Below, piece after piece: positions 21,346 through 32,179 of a stretch of 64,000 nt of DNA; position 1 is the first letter of the stretch; the number at the start of each line of letters is the position of its first letter. The notes under the pieces were generated by a model. It was not told the DNA's origin and ran no database searches. It saw only the letters and a program-made list of their open reading frames with translations. Position numbers and translations under genes: made by a program. Source of the DNA: Simmondsia chinensis (Eukaryota; Streptophyta; Magnoliopsida; Caryophyllales; Simmondsiaceae); contig JAGTTD010000009.1 in the NCBI GenBank assembly GCA_018398585.1, forward strand, positions 9,987,193 through 10,051,192, in the 5' to 3' direction.

Positions 21346-22040
21346 CTATTGAAAGCAGGCTAAGCGTACTGCTCAATGGAAAGAATATGCGAATTTGAAA
21401 AGAATAAAAACACGGAAGGCTCAAAATACTAAGCACGTCAGCAAAAATCCTGAGAGTTCGACACCTAAGGTGGTCGTTACTGTCATTGGAGGACATCCCC
21501 TCTTCTCATACAAGAGGAAGACAGAAGGAGAGAAAGAGGGGCCGAAGATTGTGCGTGAAAAGCCGGGCAGCATGAGTTTCACTAAAGAGGATGCCCAAGT
21601 GGTTGACGCGTGTCAAGAAGATCCTCTTGTAATTATCGCAGTTATCTACCAGCATACCGTACGGAGACTACTGGCCGATCAAGGTAGCTCCGTAGATATA
21701 CTCTTCCTGGAATGCTATGCTTAGATGGGATTGCCAATCACTTCTCTAAGCCCAGCACCGTGCCTTGTTGTGGGCTTCACGGGGACTCCTATCACACCGC
21801 AAGGTAAGAAGACATGGAGCACGGTTTTTTGCAGGGATGAAGGATAGTGCATGATGAAGATTGAATTCTTAGTTATAAGCGTTCCCTCTACCTATAATGT
21901 AAGCCTAGGAAGACCCTCCTTGAACCGCCTAAAAGCTGTGGTCTCCACCTATCACTTGGCTATGAAATTCGAGGCAAACACTGGGAACATAATGACCGTT
22001 CAAGGAAGCCAGGATCTCTGAATATTCCCTTACCTTTCCC
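21346..22040 (+). pseudogene. Tat-1 protease
   Basis: The open piece 21395-21724 carries VVVTVIGGHPLFS and the aspartic protease site LADQGSSVDILF. After a stop at 21722 it continues with LSPAPCLVVGFTGTPITPQGKKTW, FLVISVPSTYNVSLGRPSLN and AVVSTYHLAMKFE. These are standard Tat protease landmarks (flap region and the 'YN.ILGRP.L' box). Several stops make it inactive. It joins reverse transcriptase with no clear boundary. Confidence 0.82.
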
Positions 22041-23890
22041 CGCTCAGTAATGATGGTCGCTAAGTCGGTTGAACCGGGATCATCTTTCAGCCAACATCCT
22101 GTCCCACCGTTTCTTGAAAAATATGAATTAGAGCCAAGACATTACACTCACCTGGGTACATCACTTCCCCAGCACCTAAGAAAAGAGATTGGTTAGCTTT
22201 TAAGAAAGTGCCGTGACATTCTTGCATTCGCCACAGAAGAGATGCCAGGAATACCGCCCAAAATAATTACTCTTCAACTCAACGTATGAGCCAACAAAGC
22301 GCCCATTAAGCAACGAAGAGGCTTTTGTATAGAACGTAACGAAGTTATGAAAACCGAGGTGCAAAAGTTGACTCGTGCAGGATTCATACGAGAGGTATTA
22401 TACCCTAAATGGCTTGTTGACATAGTATTATTAAAAAAAGCCAAACGGAAGCTAGAGAATGTGCATGGATTTTACAGATCTTAATAAAGCTTGTCCAAAA
22501 GATTCATACCCACTAGCCAAGACAGATAGATTGGTGGACTCAGCGGTAGGATGCGAGTTATTCGGTTTCATGGATGCATTTTCAAGATACCATTAGAATC
22601 AGATGCATAAACACGATAAAGAGTAAATGGCTTTCATAACAGCGGGAGGCACCTATTGTCATAAGGTAATGCCTTTCGGGCTTAAGAACGCCGGGGCCAC
22701 TTATCAACTTTGGTCAACAAAGTCTTCGCTCCTTAGATTGAGCATAACATGGAAGTGTATGTGGATGACATGATAGTTAAGTTTGGATGACATGATAGTT
22801 AAGTTAAGGCAAAAACTTTAGCATCTTTCTGATCAAAGGGAAACCTTGGACGCACTTCGCAAATACCGCATGACGCTGAACCCAAAAGAATTCTTTTTTC
22901 CAGCATTGGATGGCGAGTTTCTAAGGTCCATCATAAGCTCTCAAAGAATCGAAGCAAATCCCAAGAAAGTACAAGCCATCGCTGAAATGGGATCTTTTCA
23001 TTCCCCAAAGGATGCCAAAAATTTAACCTGATAAATGGCTTCTTTTAACCAGTTCATTAGCCGTTCTTCTAAAAGAGCTCTACTGTTCTTCAATATATTC
23101 CTAAAAAAGTAGTCGTTCTGCAGAAATCAAGAAGGTGCGTATGCCTTTGACCAGTTAAAACAACACTTAGCACGTCTTCCCATCATTACCTCTCCTGAAC
23201 CAGGCGAGAGTCTAAGTATTTACTTAGCCGTTTCTTAAAACACAACAAGTGTAGTGCTGGTAGCCAATCGCAAAGGGTTATAACTTCCAGTATATTTCAT
23301 GAGTAAGGCTCTCAAGGATCTAGAAAAAAAGGTACGCTACAATTAAGATAACCGCCCTAGCCCTGGTTACCGCCGCGCGAAAATTAAGACCTTATTTCCA
23401 ATCTCATCCCATAACTGTGCTCACTATCCTGCCCTTTCAAAAATTGCTTTTGAAGTTAGATTGTTCAGGAAGGATGCTGGGCTCGGCGGTGGAACTCTCG
23501 AAACATGACATACATTATCAACCTCAGAGAGCTATTGAGGCCCAAGCCTTAGAGGACTTCCTGGTAGAATGTGATTTCAACTCCGAAGTGCCTGACTCAG
23601 CCGTGTTCCTTGAAGAAAAGCCCACTTGGAAGGTATTTATGGACAGATCTGCAAATTAGGAGGGTTGTGGTGTAGGGATAGTGCTGGTAAACCCATAAGG
23701 GAAATGCGAGAGTATGTGGTAAGGCTTAATTTTGAGGCCACTAACGACAAAATCGAGTACGAAGCACTATTGCTAGGACTTTATTTTGCGAAGGCCGCAG
23801 GAGCCAAATGCGTGGAGATCTTGAGTTATTCCGAATTGGTAGTAAGTCAGGTTATCGGGAAATATGGGGCTAAAGAACCTCACTCAGCGT
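22041..23890 (+). pseudogene. Tat-1 reverse transcriptase and RNase H, heavily decayed
   Basis: Pieces in several frames spell a Tat reverse transcriptase: VMKTEVQKLTRAGFIREVLYP, then YVDDMIVK near 22760 (with a local 24-bp duplication just after it), then TLDALRKYRMTLNPKEF and QAIAEMGSFHSPKDAKNLT. RNase H appears at 23600-23890: WKVFMDRSAN, then LNFEATNDKIEYEALLLGL and KCVEILSYSELVVSQVIGKY. Stops are too many for activity. The same segment on the minus strand (43144-44589) belongs to Tat-2 and is better preserved. Confidence 0.8.
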
Positions 23891-24279
23891 AGTACCTTGA
23901 GCTAGTCAAAATAAAGATCTCTGAATTAGAAGGCTTTAGTGTACAAGGAATACCTCGAGAGTCCAGTGTACAAGGAATACCTCGAAAGGACAACCGGCGT
24001 CTGAATGAACTAAGCTGTGCAGCCAGCACCAAGCACACAGTATCATAGCAAAAAGAGCATATATAAGTGCAAGAAGGAAATGTCAAATATTTGAAAAGGC
24101 AGGCACCCACAAACATAATGTAGGTGCAGCGCGAGGACGGCTGGATGTGTCCAATTTTAGATTTAATTCTACAAGGAAAAGAACCTACAGATAAAAATGA
24201 GGCATGGAGGCTATGAAGGCAAGCAGTTTGCTTTGTAATAATTGACCAGCAACTCTATAAGAGGTCCTTCACCCATCCG
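23891..24279 (+). other. Tat-1 linker between RNase H and integrase
   Basis: About 390 bp of decayed pol. It holds a short tandem duplication of AGTGTACAAGGAATACCTCGA-type sequence (near 23938 and 23965), then EGNVKYLKRQAPTNIM-like pieces. No separate gene. Confidence 0.6.
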
Positions 24280-25378
24280 TTGTTGAAATGTTCGACCTTA
24301 GAAGAAGGAAATTATGTGTTGAGGGAAATTCACAAAGGTATTTGTAGAGTTCATATTGGAAGACGAACATTAGTAGGGATGGCCTTAAGGGTGGGACAAT
24401 TCTGGCCCACCTTAAAAATGAAGCAGACACCCTTGTGTAAAAATGCGACAAATCCCAAAGGTTCGCACCACTTATCCATGTCCCGGCAGTACCGTTACCC
24501 CCCACCGTGGATCCAATACCCTTTTACCAATAGGGAATGAACATATTGGGGCCGTTCCCATTAGCTAGCGGGCAAATAAAATTTCTAATAGTAACTGTGG
24601 ACTATTTCAACAAATATTTGGAGGCTTAATCGGTAGACAAAATCATAGATAACGCCACTTGCCAATTTTTGTGGAAAGACATTATCACCCATTTTGGAAT
24701 TTCCCAAGCCATTGTAACTGATAACGGGATGCAATTGGCCTCACCACGATTTCACAAGTATTGTCAACTTATGAATATTGCCCTTCACTTTACATCTGTG
24801 GCTTACCCTCAAAGCAATGAGCAAGCAGAAGCAGAAAACAAGCAAATACTCAGTGGGCTCCGGCGAACATTAGATGATGCCAAATGCAGGTGGGCGAAGG
24901 AACTACCTAGCCTCCTATGGGCCCACCGTACTATTTACCGGGTAGCCACAGGGGAAAATCTGTTGATGTTAACCTATGGCGCTGAAGCTATAATCCCGGT
25001 GGAAATAGGAGATCCTAGCTACAACGTGTAATATTACTATAACTCTGAGAATGAAAATCAACAAAGGCACTCCCCAGATTTAGTAGATGAGATTCAGGAA
25101 GACGCCCTGCTTCACATAGTAGCTAAGAAGCAACGTATATCCCAATAGTACAACCAACATGTGAATCCGAGGAGTGTAGAAATAGGTGACGCTGTCCTTC
25201 ACCGAGCAAGTTTCACTCAGTAAGGCATAGGAGCTGGTAAGGTCACGGCAAATTGGGAAGGGTCCTACCATGTAGCCAAAAAACTTGGAAAAGGCAGTTA
25301 TAAGTTGGAACGAGCCAACGGTACTAAAATACTGCGAGCCGGGAACATAAAGAACCTTAAAAGTTACTACGTATAGCG
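24280..25378 (+). pseudogene. Tat-1 integrase
   Basis: The His-Cys zinc region starts at 24280 (YVLREIHKGICRVHIG, then VGQFWPTLK). The core follows with ITHFGISQAIVTDNGMQLASPRF (catalytic Asp in VTDNG), YPQSNEQAEAENKQIL (catalytic Glu region), LWAHRT and LTYGAEAIIPVEIG. The open part 24669-25031 ends at TAA after PSYNV. The same frame continues to 25378 with the C-terminal domain (GDAVLHRAS, ANWEGSYHVAKKLGKGSYKLE, NIKNLKSYYV). Nonsense codons at 25029 and 25146 and elsewhere break it. Confidence 0.87.
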
Positions 25379-25889
25379 AACCACACCTTAGGTATGTAAA
25401 TAAGACTAAAATGCTAAAGTATGCTTGTATGATATAATAGAAAGGTAAGTTTCAAGCAAGTCATGTTGGACAACAGCCTATGTAAACGGTTAAGTGAATG
25501 TTTTGTTTGTAATAAAGTCATATGTGTTTTGCTGTAAACATTGAAGAATGACTTGTGAAATGAGCAAAATAAAAGAGAAAGAAAAACAAACATTTAAAAG
25601 AAAGAGAGGAAAAAGTTTGTATGTATATTCATTGGTATACCCTTTACATGGTAAAACGAAATGGTGCCAGAAGACCCTTAAGAGCATAAAATGCTCATAC
25701 AAAAAGAAGGGACCCGCACGTCTAAGGTCTTTTAACAAAAAAAATACTAAGGGGAGGCTAAGATGGACCGCTCCCAGATGCCCCAGATCCTCTACGCTCT
25801 CCTCTTGAACGGATGATATGCTGGTGGAATTGGTTTGCTACCCATTGGAGGAGTTCGCGAGAAGGAATCTCACCTAACATAAACATCCC
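25379..25889 (+). other. Tat-1 post-pol spacer
   Basis: About 510 bp with no supported gene. It is matched in inverse orientation next to Tat-2 integrase (41280-41690), including the GAGCATAAAATGCTC palindrome near 25683, so it is a conserved part of the element. The short frames here on both strands differ between the two copies and are not convincing. Confidence 0.65.
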
Positions 25890-27596
25890 GCCTTAAAAAG
25901 GAAGAGGCAGTGGCTTAAAAGAAAGGCCGAAGGGATCTTCGGAGGTTGACAAGTCAATATGGATAGGTGAAGGGAATCGATCCACACCTCTTTTGGAAGA
26001 CTGTCCTAGCATTAATACTAGGGCCCCTAAAAGGGTTCCCTCCCCAGAGAGACCGGGCAGGCGGTAACGCCTCCATAGGAGAAGGGTTTCCCTCTGAGAA
26101 AACCACCAGCAAGGGTCGAAGCATTCCCTTTTGTCCCGGTCCCTAAGAAGGAGCCTCCACCTATTCATTAGGCGGCCGAGTTTCTGGTGGCACACTTAGT
26201 ACTATAACAGGGGCTGGGGCCGATTGCCCCCCGGTTGTTTCAGATAAAGGAGTTAGGGCCTCAGGCATAGTTTCTAACCTTTCCTCAATCAAAGTCTCAG
26301 CTACCGTCGTTTCCCCAAGGTGGGACACGCCTTAAGGAACAACCCCCTCTGACTATAGCATAGAAACTCCCATTCTTTGTTCGTTATAGGCTGGCAGTAT
26401 TTTCCCTGTAGCAGGACAGGCTTGAACAATACATACATCCAGGACATTTTTCGGAGAAGGAGATACCGTCGGACTATCACCAACAGCCCAGGCCTTGCTA
26501 GCAACCTTCTTAGACTGTGTAACTTTTTTAGGAGGCTCCTCTTCACTCCCGGTTATGGCCCTCTTCCTTTTGCTGTGGTCTTCCTACCCCCAGCTTTGTT
26601 CTTTTTCTCTTTTTTCCTTAACTTCTCGTAGTAAGCCTTGGTAAGCCTCGCAATGCCGACCTGAGCCTCTTTTCCTGAGGAGAGAAGGGAAAATAACCAA
26701 GATGGAGATTAATGGAATAAGTTCGAGGTAAAGAAAACTTCCTTCATATTTGGAGAGACCACTCACCCCTAATCGGACGGGCACACAGGCCCGCCTTAAC
26801 CAACACTTTCTCTAGGTATCGTGAGTTGAAATCCCTTTCGAAATACCGAACCACCTCTTTGTCAAGAGAAGATAGCTTGTCTTCTGAAGGGATACATCAC
26901 TTGTTTAGTGCAATCCAATAAACATGAATATTAAGGGCTGTGGAGGCCTCATCCAAACACACTTATTTTGCTAGAAATTTAGTTTGGAAGGGTTAAGCTC
27001 CACAAACTTGACCGCCTAGCTTGTCCTCAAAGGTAACTACCCCCTAAGCTACTTAGCCTTAAAAAGATAATCAAAGCTACATGTGGAAGGAGTTAGCCCC
27101 ACCATAAAACAAGTAAGCAAATAACCATAAAAGTTGTGAAAACTGTTAGGACTAATCTGACTATGACATAAAGAATATTGCCTAAGGACCCACTTAAGAA
27201 TGCCCGGTAAAGGAAAACACAAACTGGCTTCTAAAGAATCTATGGTAACAGAAAAGAATCTAGGAGAGCGAGGGTACAACATGTTGTCATTGTCCCCCAG
27301 GCCCAGAATTTCCTAATCATTTGAAAAATAATATTTATCATGAAATTGTTTTTCCCCCTCCGTTGTGCCGTCAAGGACACGAGTGACCCTAAAGGAAGAG
27401 CTGAAGCCGCCTCAGGAAACTGAGCACGTAGAGCTAGTTTGTCAGGGGACCTTAAAGAGGGAGGACCCAGCTGAGAAAACGGCTCTACTGCCATTCCCTC
27501 CTCAGAGGATGCCTCTCCAGTTCGGCCCTGGTGTCCACCACGCTTGTGCGCACGCTTTGGAGCCATTTTGCCAAAATAAGAAGGAAAAAGAAACAA
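25890..27596 (-). pseudogene. Tat-1 antisense frame 1 (gypsy-type 'transposase_28'-like)
   Basis: On the minus strand an ATG within 27540-27596 opens MAPKRAHKRGG with a basic, low-complexity start. After a frameshift near 27285 it continues as VTIDSLEASLCFPLPGILKW, then SQISPNSFHNFYGYLL. The 'glcfPl...vl....l...QisPNsw' pattern fits the antisense protein of Tat elements catalogued in Pfam as putative gypsy-type transposon (PF04195) and related to plant mobile domains. Leftward (26784-25890) it is mixed with charged, Lys/Arg/Glu-rich stretches in shifting frames. Function in the element is unknown; the copy is broken. Confidence 0.6.
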
Positions 27597-28179
27597 AGAA
27601 GAAGGTTAGAAAGGGAGTCTCACCCTATCAAACACCAGATGGCTTAACAAAGTCCCCTTTCAGTGAGACGGGGGCGCTCATCTCGTACACTGAGGAGGAA
27701 CTCTCGGGACTAGGACAATAGGTAGAGGAAGAAACTGTCTTGTAGGAAGCACCCCCGCCTCCTCAAGACACAAAAGAAGAAAATCGGCTAAATATTCCAT
27801 AAAGTCTACCACAAGCTTAGCCTCTTAGTAAGGATCCTCCATGGGAACCTTAGGCTCCTCCATGGAAGCCCTAACAAAGATAAATGGATCTAAAAACAAA
27901 TAAAGCAAACCCAAACAAAGTAAAATCAAGCCTTATTTTAATCGATAATACATAAAACCAGCGATTACCTTAAAATCAAGTAAAAAACGAGGAGAAAAGA
28001 AGAGCAAGTAAAGAAATCTATGGGAGAAAGGAGAATCGTGCGAGACAAAAGAGGAAGAACTGGTTTAGGGCCTTTGGCAAATGGTCAAGGGTCTCAAAGG
28101 CTTGGGGAAAAGGAAAGGGTAGATGGAGCATGGGGAAAGCGGCATGTGGCACTGCACATCGTAATTCGCGATTTCAATT
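27597..28179. other. Tat-1 3' region spacer before the array
   Basis: About 580 bp. It holds the upstream part of antisense frame 1 (Glu/Pro-rich in several frames) and AT-rich sequence around 27880-28060. I see no other feature that I can support. Confidence 0.5.
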
Positions 28180-30245
28180 AACACAATGGGGGCTGGCGGT
28201 AGTTTTGCTCCCATTGAAATGGGAGCACGAAGTACTCTAGTGCGGTAAGCTTTCACCTAACGTGAGAGCTCGCTATTATTTGTGTACCCATCTAACACCG
28301 AGGGCTGGCGATAGTTTTGTTCCAAATGAAATGGGGGCATGAAGTACCCGGGTGTGGTAAACTATCACCTAACATGAGTCTTTGCGGTTATTTGTGTCCC
28401 CATCTAACACCGAGGGCTGGCGGTTGTTTTGCTCCAAATGAAATGTGAGCATGAAGTACTCGGGCGCAATAAACTTTCACCTAACGTGGGAGTCCGAGGT
28501 TATTTGTGTCCCCATCCAACACTAGGGGCTGACAGTTGTTTTGCTCCAAATGAAATGGGAGCATGAAGTACTCGGGCACGGTAAACTTCCACCTAATGTG
28601 AGAACTCGTAGTTATTTGTGTCCCCATCTAACACCAGGGGCTGGCGGTTGTTTTTTCTCCAATTGAAATGGGTGCATGAAGTACTTAATCGTGGAAAAAT
28701 TTCACCTAACACGACAGCCCGCGATTATTTGTGTCCCCATCAAACACCGGGGGTTCGCAGTTGTTTTGCTCCAATTGAAATGGGAGCATGAAGTACTCGG
28801 GCGCAATAAACTTTAACCTAACGTGAGAGCCCGCGGTAATTTGTGTCTCATCCAACACCGGGGGCTGGCAGTTGTTTCTCTCCAAATGAAATGGTAGCCT
28901 GCGCCGTAAACTTTCGCCTTACGTGAGAGTCCGTGGTTATTTGCGCCCCCATCCAACACCAGGGGCTGGCAGTTGTTTGGCTCCAAATGACATGGGAGCA
29001 CGAAGAACTCGGGTGTGGTAAACTTTCACCTAATGTGGGGGGCCACGGTTATTTGTGTCCCCATCTAACACCAGGGGTTGGTGGTTGTTTTTGCTCCAAT
29101 TAAAATGGGAGCACGAAGTACTCGGGCGCTGTAAACTATCATCTAACATGATAGCCTGCGGTTATTTATGCTCCCATCTAACACCAGCGGTCCTCGGAAC
29201 CAGCCTCTCTTCAGGGTAGCCCCCTGAAGGGGGAAGACTGCGTACATTTATCCCCCAAGACCCTGCATAAGCGGGAGCCCCTTGGAGGCACTGGGTTTGT
29301 TGTTGTTGTTGTTATTGTATCTAACACCGGGGGTTGGTAGTTGTTTCTGCTCTAATTGAAATGGGAGAATGAAGTACTCGAGAGCGGTAAACTTTTACCT
29401 AATATGAGATTCCGTAGCTATTTGTGTCCCCATCTAACACCAGGGGCTAGCGGTTGTTTTTGGTAAAATTGAAATTGGAGCATGAAGTACTCGGGCGTGG
29501 TAAACTTTCACCTAACGTGAGAGCCCGGTTATTTGTGTCCCCATCTAACACCGAGGGCTGGTGGGTTGTTTTGCTCCTAACCAAATGGGAGAACAAAGTA
29601 CTTGGGTTTGGTAAACTTTCACCTAATGTGAGAGCCCGTGGTTATTTATGGCCTCATGTAAGGCGGGGGGCTGGCGGTTGTTCTGCTCCAAATGAAATGG
29701 GAGCACGAAGCATTCGGGCGCGGTAAACTTCATCGAACGTTAGAGCCCGCGGTTATTTGTGTACCAATCTAACACCAGGGGCTGGCAGTTGTTTTTGCTC
29801 TAATTGAAATGGAAGCATTAAGATCTCGGGCATGGTAAACTTTCAACTAAAGCGAGAACCCGCGGTTATTTGGATTCCAATCGAACACTGGGGGCCGGTG
29901 GTTATTTCTGCTCCAATTGAAATGGGAGCATGAAGTACTCAGACACAGTAAACTTTCACCTAACATGTTGCCATCTAACACCGGGGGCTGGACGTTGTTT
30001 TACTCCAATTAAAATGGGAGCACGAAGTACTCAGACGGGTAAACTTTCACCTAATGTGAGAGTCTGCTATTATTTGTGTCCCTATCTGACACCGAGGGCA
30101 GGCATTTTTTTTTGCTCCAATTAAAATGGGAGCATGAAATACTTAGGCATGGTAAACTTTCACCTAATGTGAAAGTCCGCGGTTATTTTTTTCCCCTCTA
30201 ACACTTGGGGATTGGCGGTTGTTTTGTTTCGAGAGAAATGGGTGA
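28180..30245 (+). repeat. Tandem array, about 18 units of about 110 bp, in the Tat-1 3' region
   Basis: Each unit reads roughly: CCATCTAACACCGGGGGCTGG, then CGGTTGTTTTGCTCC, AAATGAAATGGGAGCA, TGAAGTACTCGGGCG, GGTAAACTTTCACCTAA and GTGAGAGCCCGCGGTTATTTGTG. Units start near 28185, 28298, 28410, 28520, 28632, 28745, 28855 and 28958, then on to 30205, with point changes and a few shortened units. A SINE interrupts it at 29188-29318. Tandem arrays in the 3' untranslated region are known for Tat-type elements and can seed satellites. Open frames inside (29454-29726 and others) follow the repeat. Confidence 0.92.
29188..29318 (+). mobile_element. SINE without 5S head, in the tandem array
   Basis: Plus-strand copy beginning near CGGAACCAGCC, with GGGGAAGACTGCGTACA, GCGGGAGCCCC and a CACTGGGTTTG end followed by (TTG)n. 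This is the typical angiosperm SINE terminus. The flanking ATCTAACACC (29176 and 29319) serves as target duplication and is itself part of the array unit. Confidence 0.82.
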
Positions 30246-30437
30246 AACAGCATAGCGACCAAAATAGAAGAAGAGCACCCGATTACTCGAACTTGTTTAG
30301 AATCAGGTACACAAATGAACAACATATAAGGTGGCCTTGCAAATGGTAGCTTACAAAGCGGGGCTGTTAATTACAATCATAACAAAAATCCCTAGGAGTG
30401 TTTACATCCTGAAGGTCATAATACACAAAAAGGTCAT
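30246..30437. other. Spacer after the array
   Basis: Short non-coding stretch between the last array unit and the 3' end of antisense frame 2. Nothing recognisable. Confidence 0.5.
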
Positions 30438-31581
30438 TTAAACTATAAAAATCTTCCCAAAAGGAGTGTAAGGCACCAAGGGATCATCTCCATAGCGGAA
30501 CAGGGATCCAGAATACAAAAATAGCTGAGTTTGGAATTCACCCCCATAGTGCCCCAAAAAAGATCTATGACTGCGAAGGTTACCACGAAGAGCACACCGA
30601 AACACTTGATTGTGAGCGGTAAATGCCAAGTACTCTCGGTATACTGTGAAGCTTTTAATGACCGGGTCCCATCTACCACCGGACCAGGACAGTCGGATGA
30701 AAAACCGATACCATCTTACCCAAGAGGACGGATCCATCATATTAGACAAAATCCAAATTGTAAACACGGGAATTTGGAGAGTCATTAGACACAAAATAGG
30801 CAAATCTATTGATACAGCCCACCACTTAGAAATTTTAGCTTCACGGCAAGAAGTCAGATCATCACAAACCGCGTCTGGGAAGACCATTCTGCATGACAGT
30901 CTACTCCCTGTATTCCAACGAACTAAGTAGGGACGATTGTGAGTCCCCTCTAAGTAGCGAAACCAACCAGATAAAAAGAAAAGCTCCCCATTTAAACAAA
31001 CATGATGTATAAATAAAATATTTTGGGGACCCATGTTAAGGGTTCCCTAAGAATTCCATTCACCTTCCCAAAAGTACACTTGATACTCACTAGGCCATGG
31101 GCCATAATAGGGATGGCTCAGATACATCCCCTTAGGAAAAAGATAAAACCCAAAATGCGGAGCTGTATCAAAACACCCAAAAACTAAGTTTAGAGGAGAG
31201 TGTAAGTAACCCGCTGAAATATCTTCGGGTAATTCCACTAAGTGGCGTACACCTAAAGCAAGATTACAAAAAAAACAACTGTGAAAGGCTGTAGTACCAG
31301 CATAACACCAAACCGCCTTGAACGCCCATAACACGAATATTATCGGTTAATGTCTCAAGCACTTTAGGCGGCATAACGGGAGAAAAATCTCCTTAAAATG
31401 AGAACACCTCCAGGTTATCACGAGAAAAGTCACTCTCTGGTTGTATGAAAATCCCATCCGCACAACGACTAAGAGTGTTAAAAGATTGTTTTTCGATAAA
31501 GTCATACTCTGAAAGTAAACTAAAAAACTCAAAAGACGCACAAGAAAATATTAAAAGCGACTTGGCGGGAAGCCAAGACAT
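30438..31581 (-). pseudogene. Tat-1 antisense frame 2, unknown protein
   Basis: About 380 codons on the minus strand starting at an ATG at 31581 (MSWLPAKSLLIF). The phase shifts near 31265-31290 in a run of eight A residues. It then reads through one TAG at 31047 to 30438. The longest intact piece is 198 residues (30438-31034); the piece before it (31047-31334) is in the same phase. The protein is rich in Trp, Tyr and Phe (YLFPKGMYLSHPYYGPW, SSWVRWYRFFIRLSWSGGRW). I do not recognise it. A TATA box lies upstream on the same strand. It could be a captured gene, a second Tat antisense gene, or chance. Confidence 0.45.
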
Positions 31582-31702
31582 GATTTCACGGGTAACATCC
31601 TCTATAAGAAAACTTAAATATAAGAAAGCTTGAAAACTTAGATATAAGAAAACTTGGAAAACCCAGAGCTAATGATGAAGAAAATGACAAGGCCATGGAG
31701 GG

Positions 31703-31711
31703 TATTTATAG
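31703..31711 (-). promoter_or_regulatory. Minus-strand TATA box before antisense frame 2
   Basis: CTATAAATA on the minus strand, about 120 bp before the ATG at 31581. That spacing suits a transcription start near 31675 and a 5' leader of about 95 nt. The leader region contains two near-identical TTTTCTTATAT(C/T)TAAG units. Promoter activity is inference. Confidence 0.5.
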
Positions 31712-31745
31712 TTAAACACTTTGAGGCCAAAGGCAATTTTGCCCC

Positions 31746-31757
31746 AAAGTGGGGGGC
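31746..31757 (+). other. Tat-1 polypurine tract
   Basis: AAAGTGGGGGGC, the usual Tat-type polypurine tract, placed directly before the 3' LTR and after the antisense promoter region. Confidence 0.75.
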
Positions 31758-32170
31758 TAATTGGTAACAACAAAAATAGCCCATTCTAGAAGACGGTAGT
31801 GGTAACATCAAGACACTACCGTCCCTTCACCATTATCGCCCCTCTGCCCATACCGCCCCTTCACCCATAACGTCTCTTTACCCATACTGCCCCTCCATCA
31901 GTACTGTCTCTTTATTCATACCGCCCTTCTATTAATACCGCCCCTCTTTCAACACCACCCCTCTCATTCCACAGCAACCATCTCAAGCATTTTCCACCCC
32001 TTATAAATATGAGATAAATAATAGAACATAAGGCAAGGGAATTGAGTTTAGTTTCCCCTCTTTGAAGCAAACCAAATAACCCTGAAACAGATACTAAAAT
32101 CAAACTAGGCACTTTCAAAAAATATGGCAAAACTAGTTTCCAACGCCCAAACAAGAGAGTGATGTAGTTT
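31758..32170 (+). repeat. Tat-1 3' LTR (right edge uncertain)
   Basis: Begins after the polypurine tract with TAATTGGTAAC. It holds a minisatellite at 31836-31965 and a TATA box (TTATAAATAT, 32001-32010). The 5' LTR is not in the window, so the right end cannot be set by alignment. The sequence changes character by about 32180. Confidence 0.6.
31836..31965 (+). repeat. Minisatellite in the Tat-1 LTR
   Basis: About seven or eight copies of a 16-18-bp unit of the form CATACCGCCCCTCTA.CC, with drift, just upstream of the LTR TATA box. Confidence 0.75.
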
Positions 32171-32179
32171 TGAAGCATA

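Larger units (their letters stand above)
6335..32170 (+). mobile_element. Tat-1: Tat-like Ty3 retrotransposon, interrupted
   Basis: An internal region in the order gag, protease, reverse transcriptase, RNase H, integrase, then a very long 3' region with antisense frames and a tandem array, a polypurine tract and a 3' LTR. This layout, with the pol end near 25.38 kb and more than 6 kb of 3' region, is typical of the Tat lineage (Grande, RIRE2, Retand, Ogre relatives). The 5' LTR and gag start are gone, cut off at about 6330. Copia-A (6814-20618) splits gag; two SINEs lie within it. Stops and frameshifts are frequent, so the copy is old. Confidence 0.8.

Noticed and set aside
29454..30124. Several plus-strand genes in the array
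   Set aside because: They follow the array period and have repeat-derived sequence only.
28180..30245. A CRISPR-like array
   Set aside because: Units are contiguous head-to-tail repeats of about 110 bp with no unique spacers, in a plant retrotransposon.
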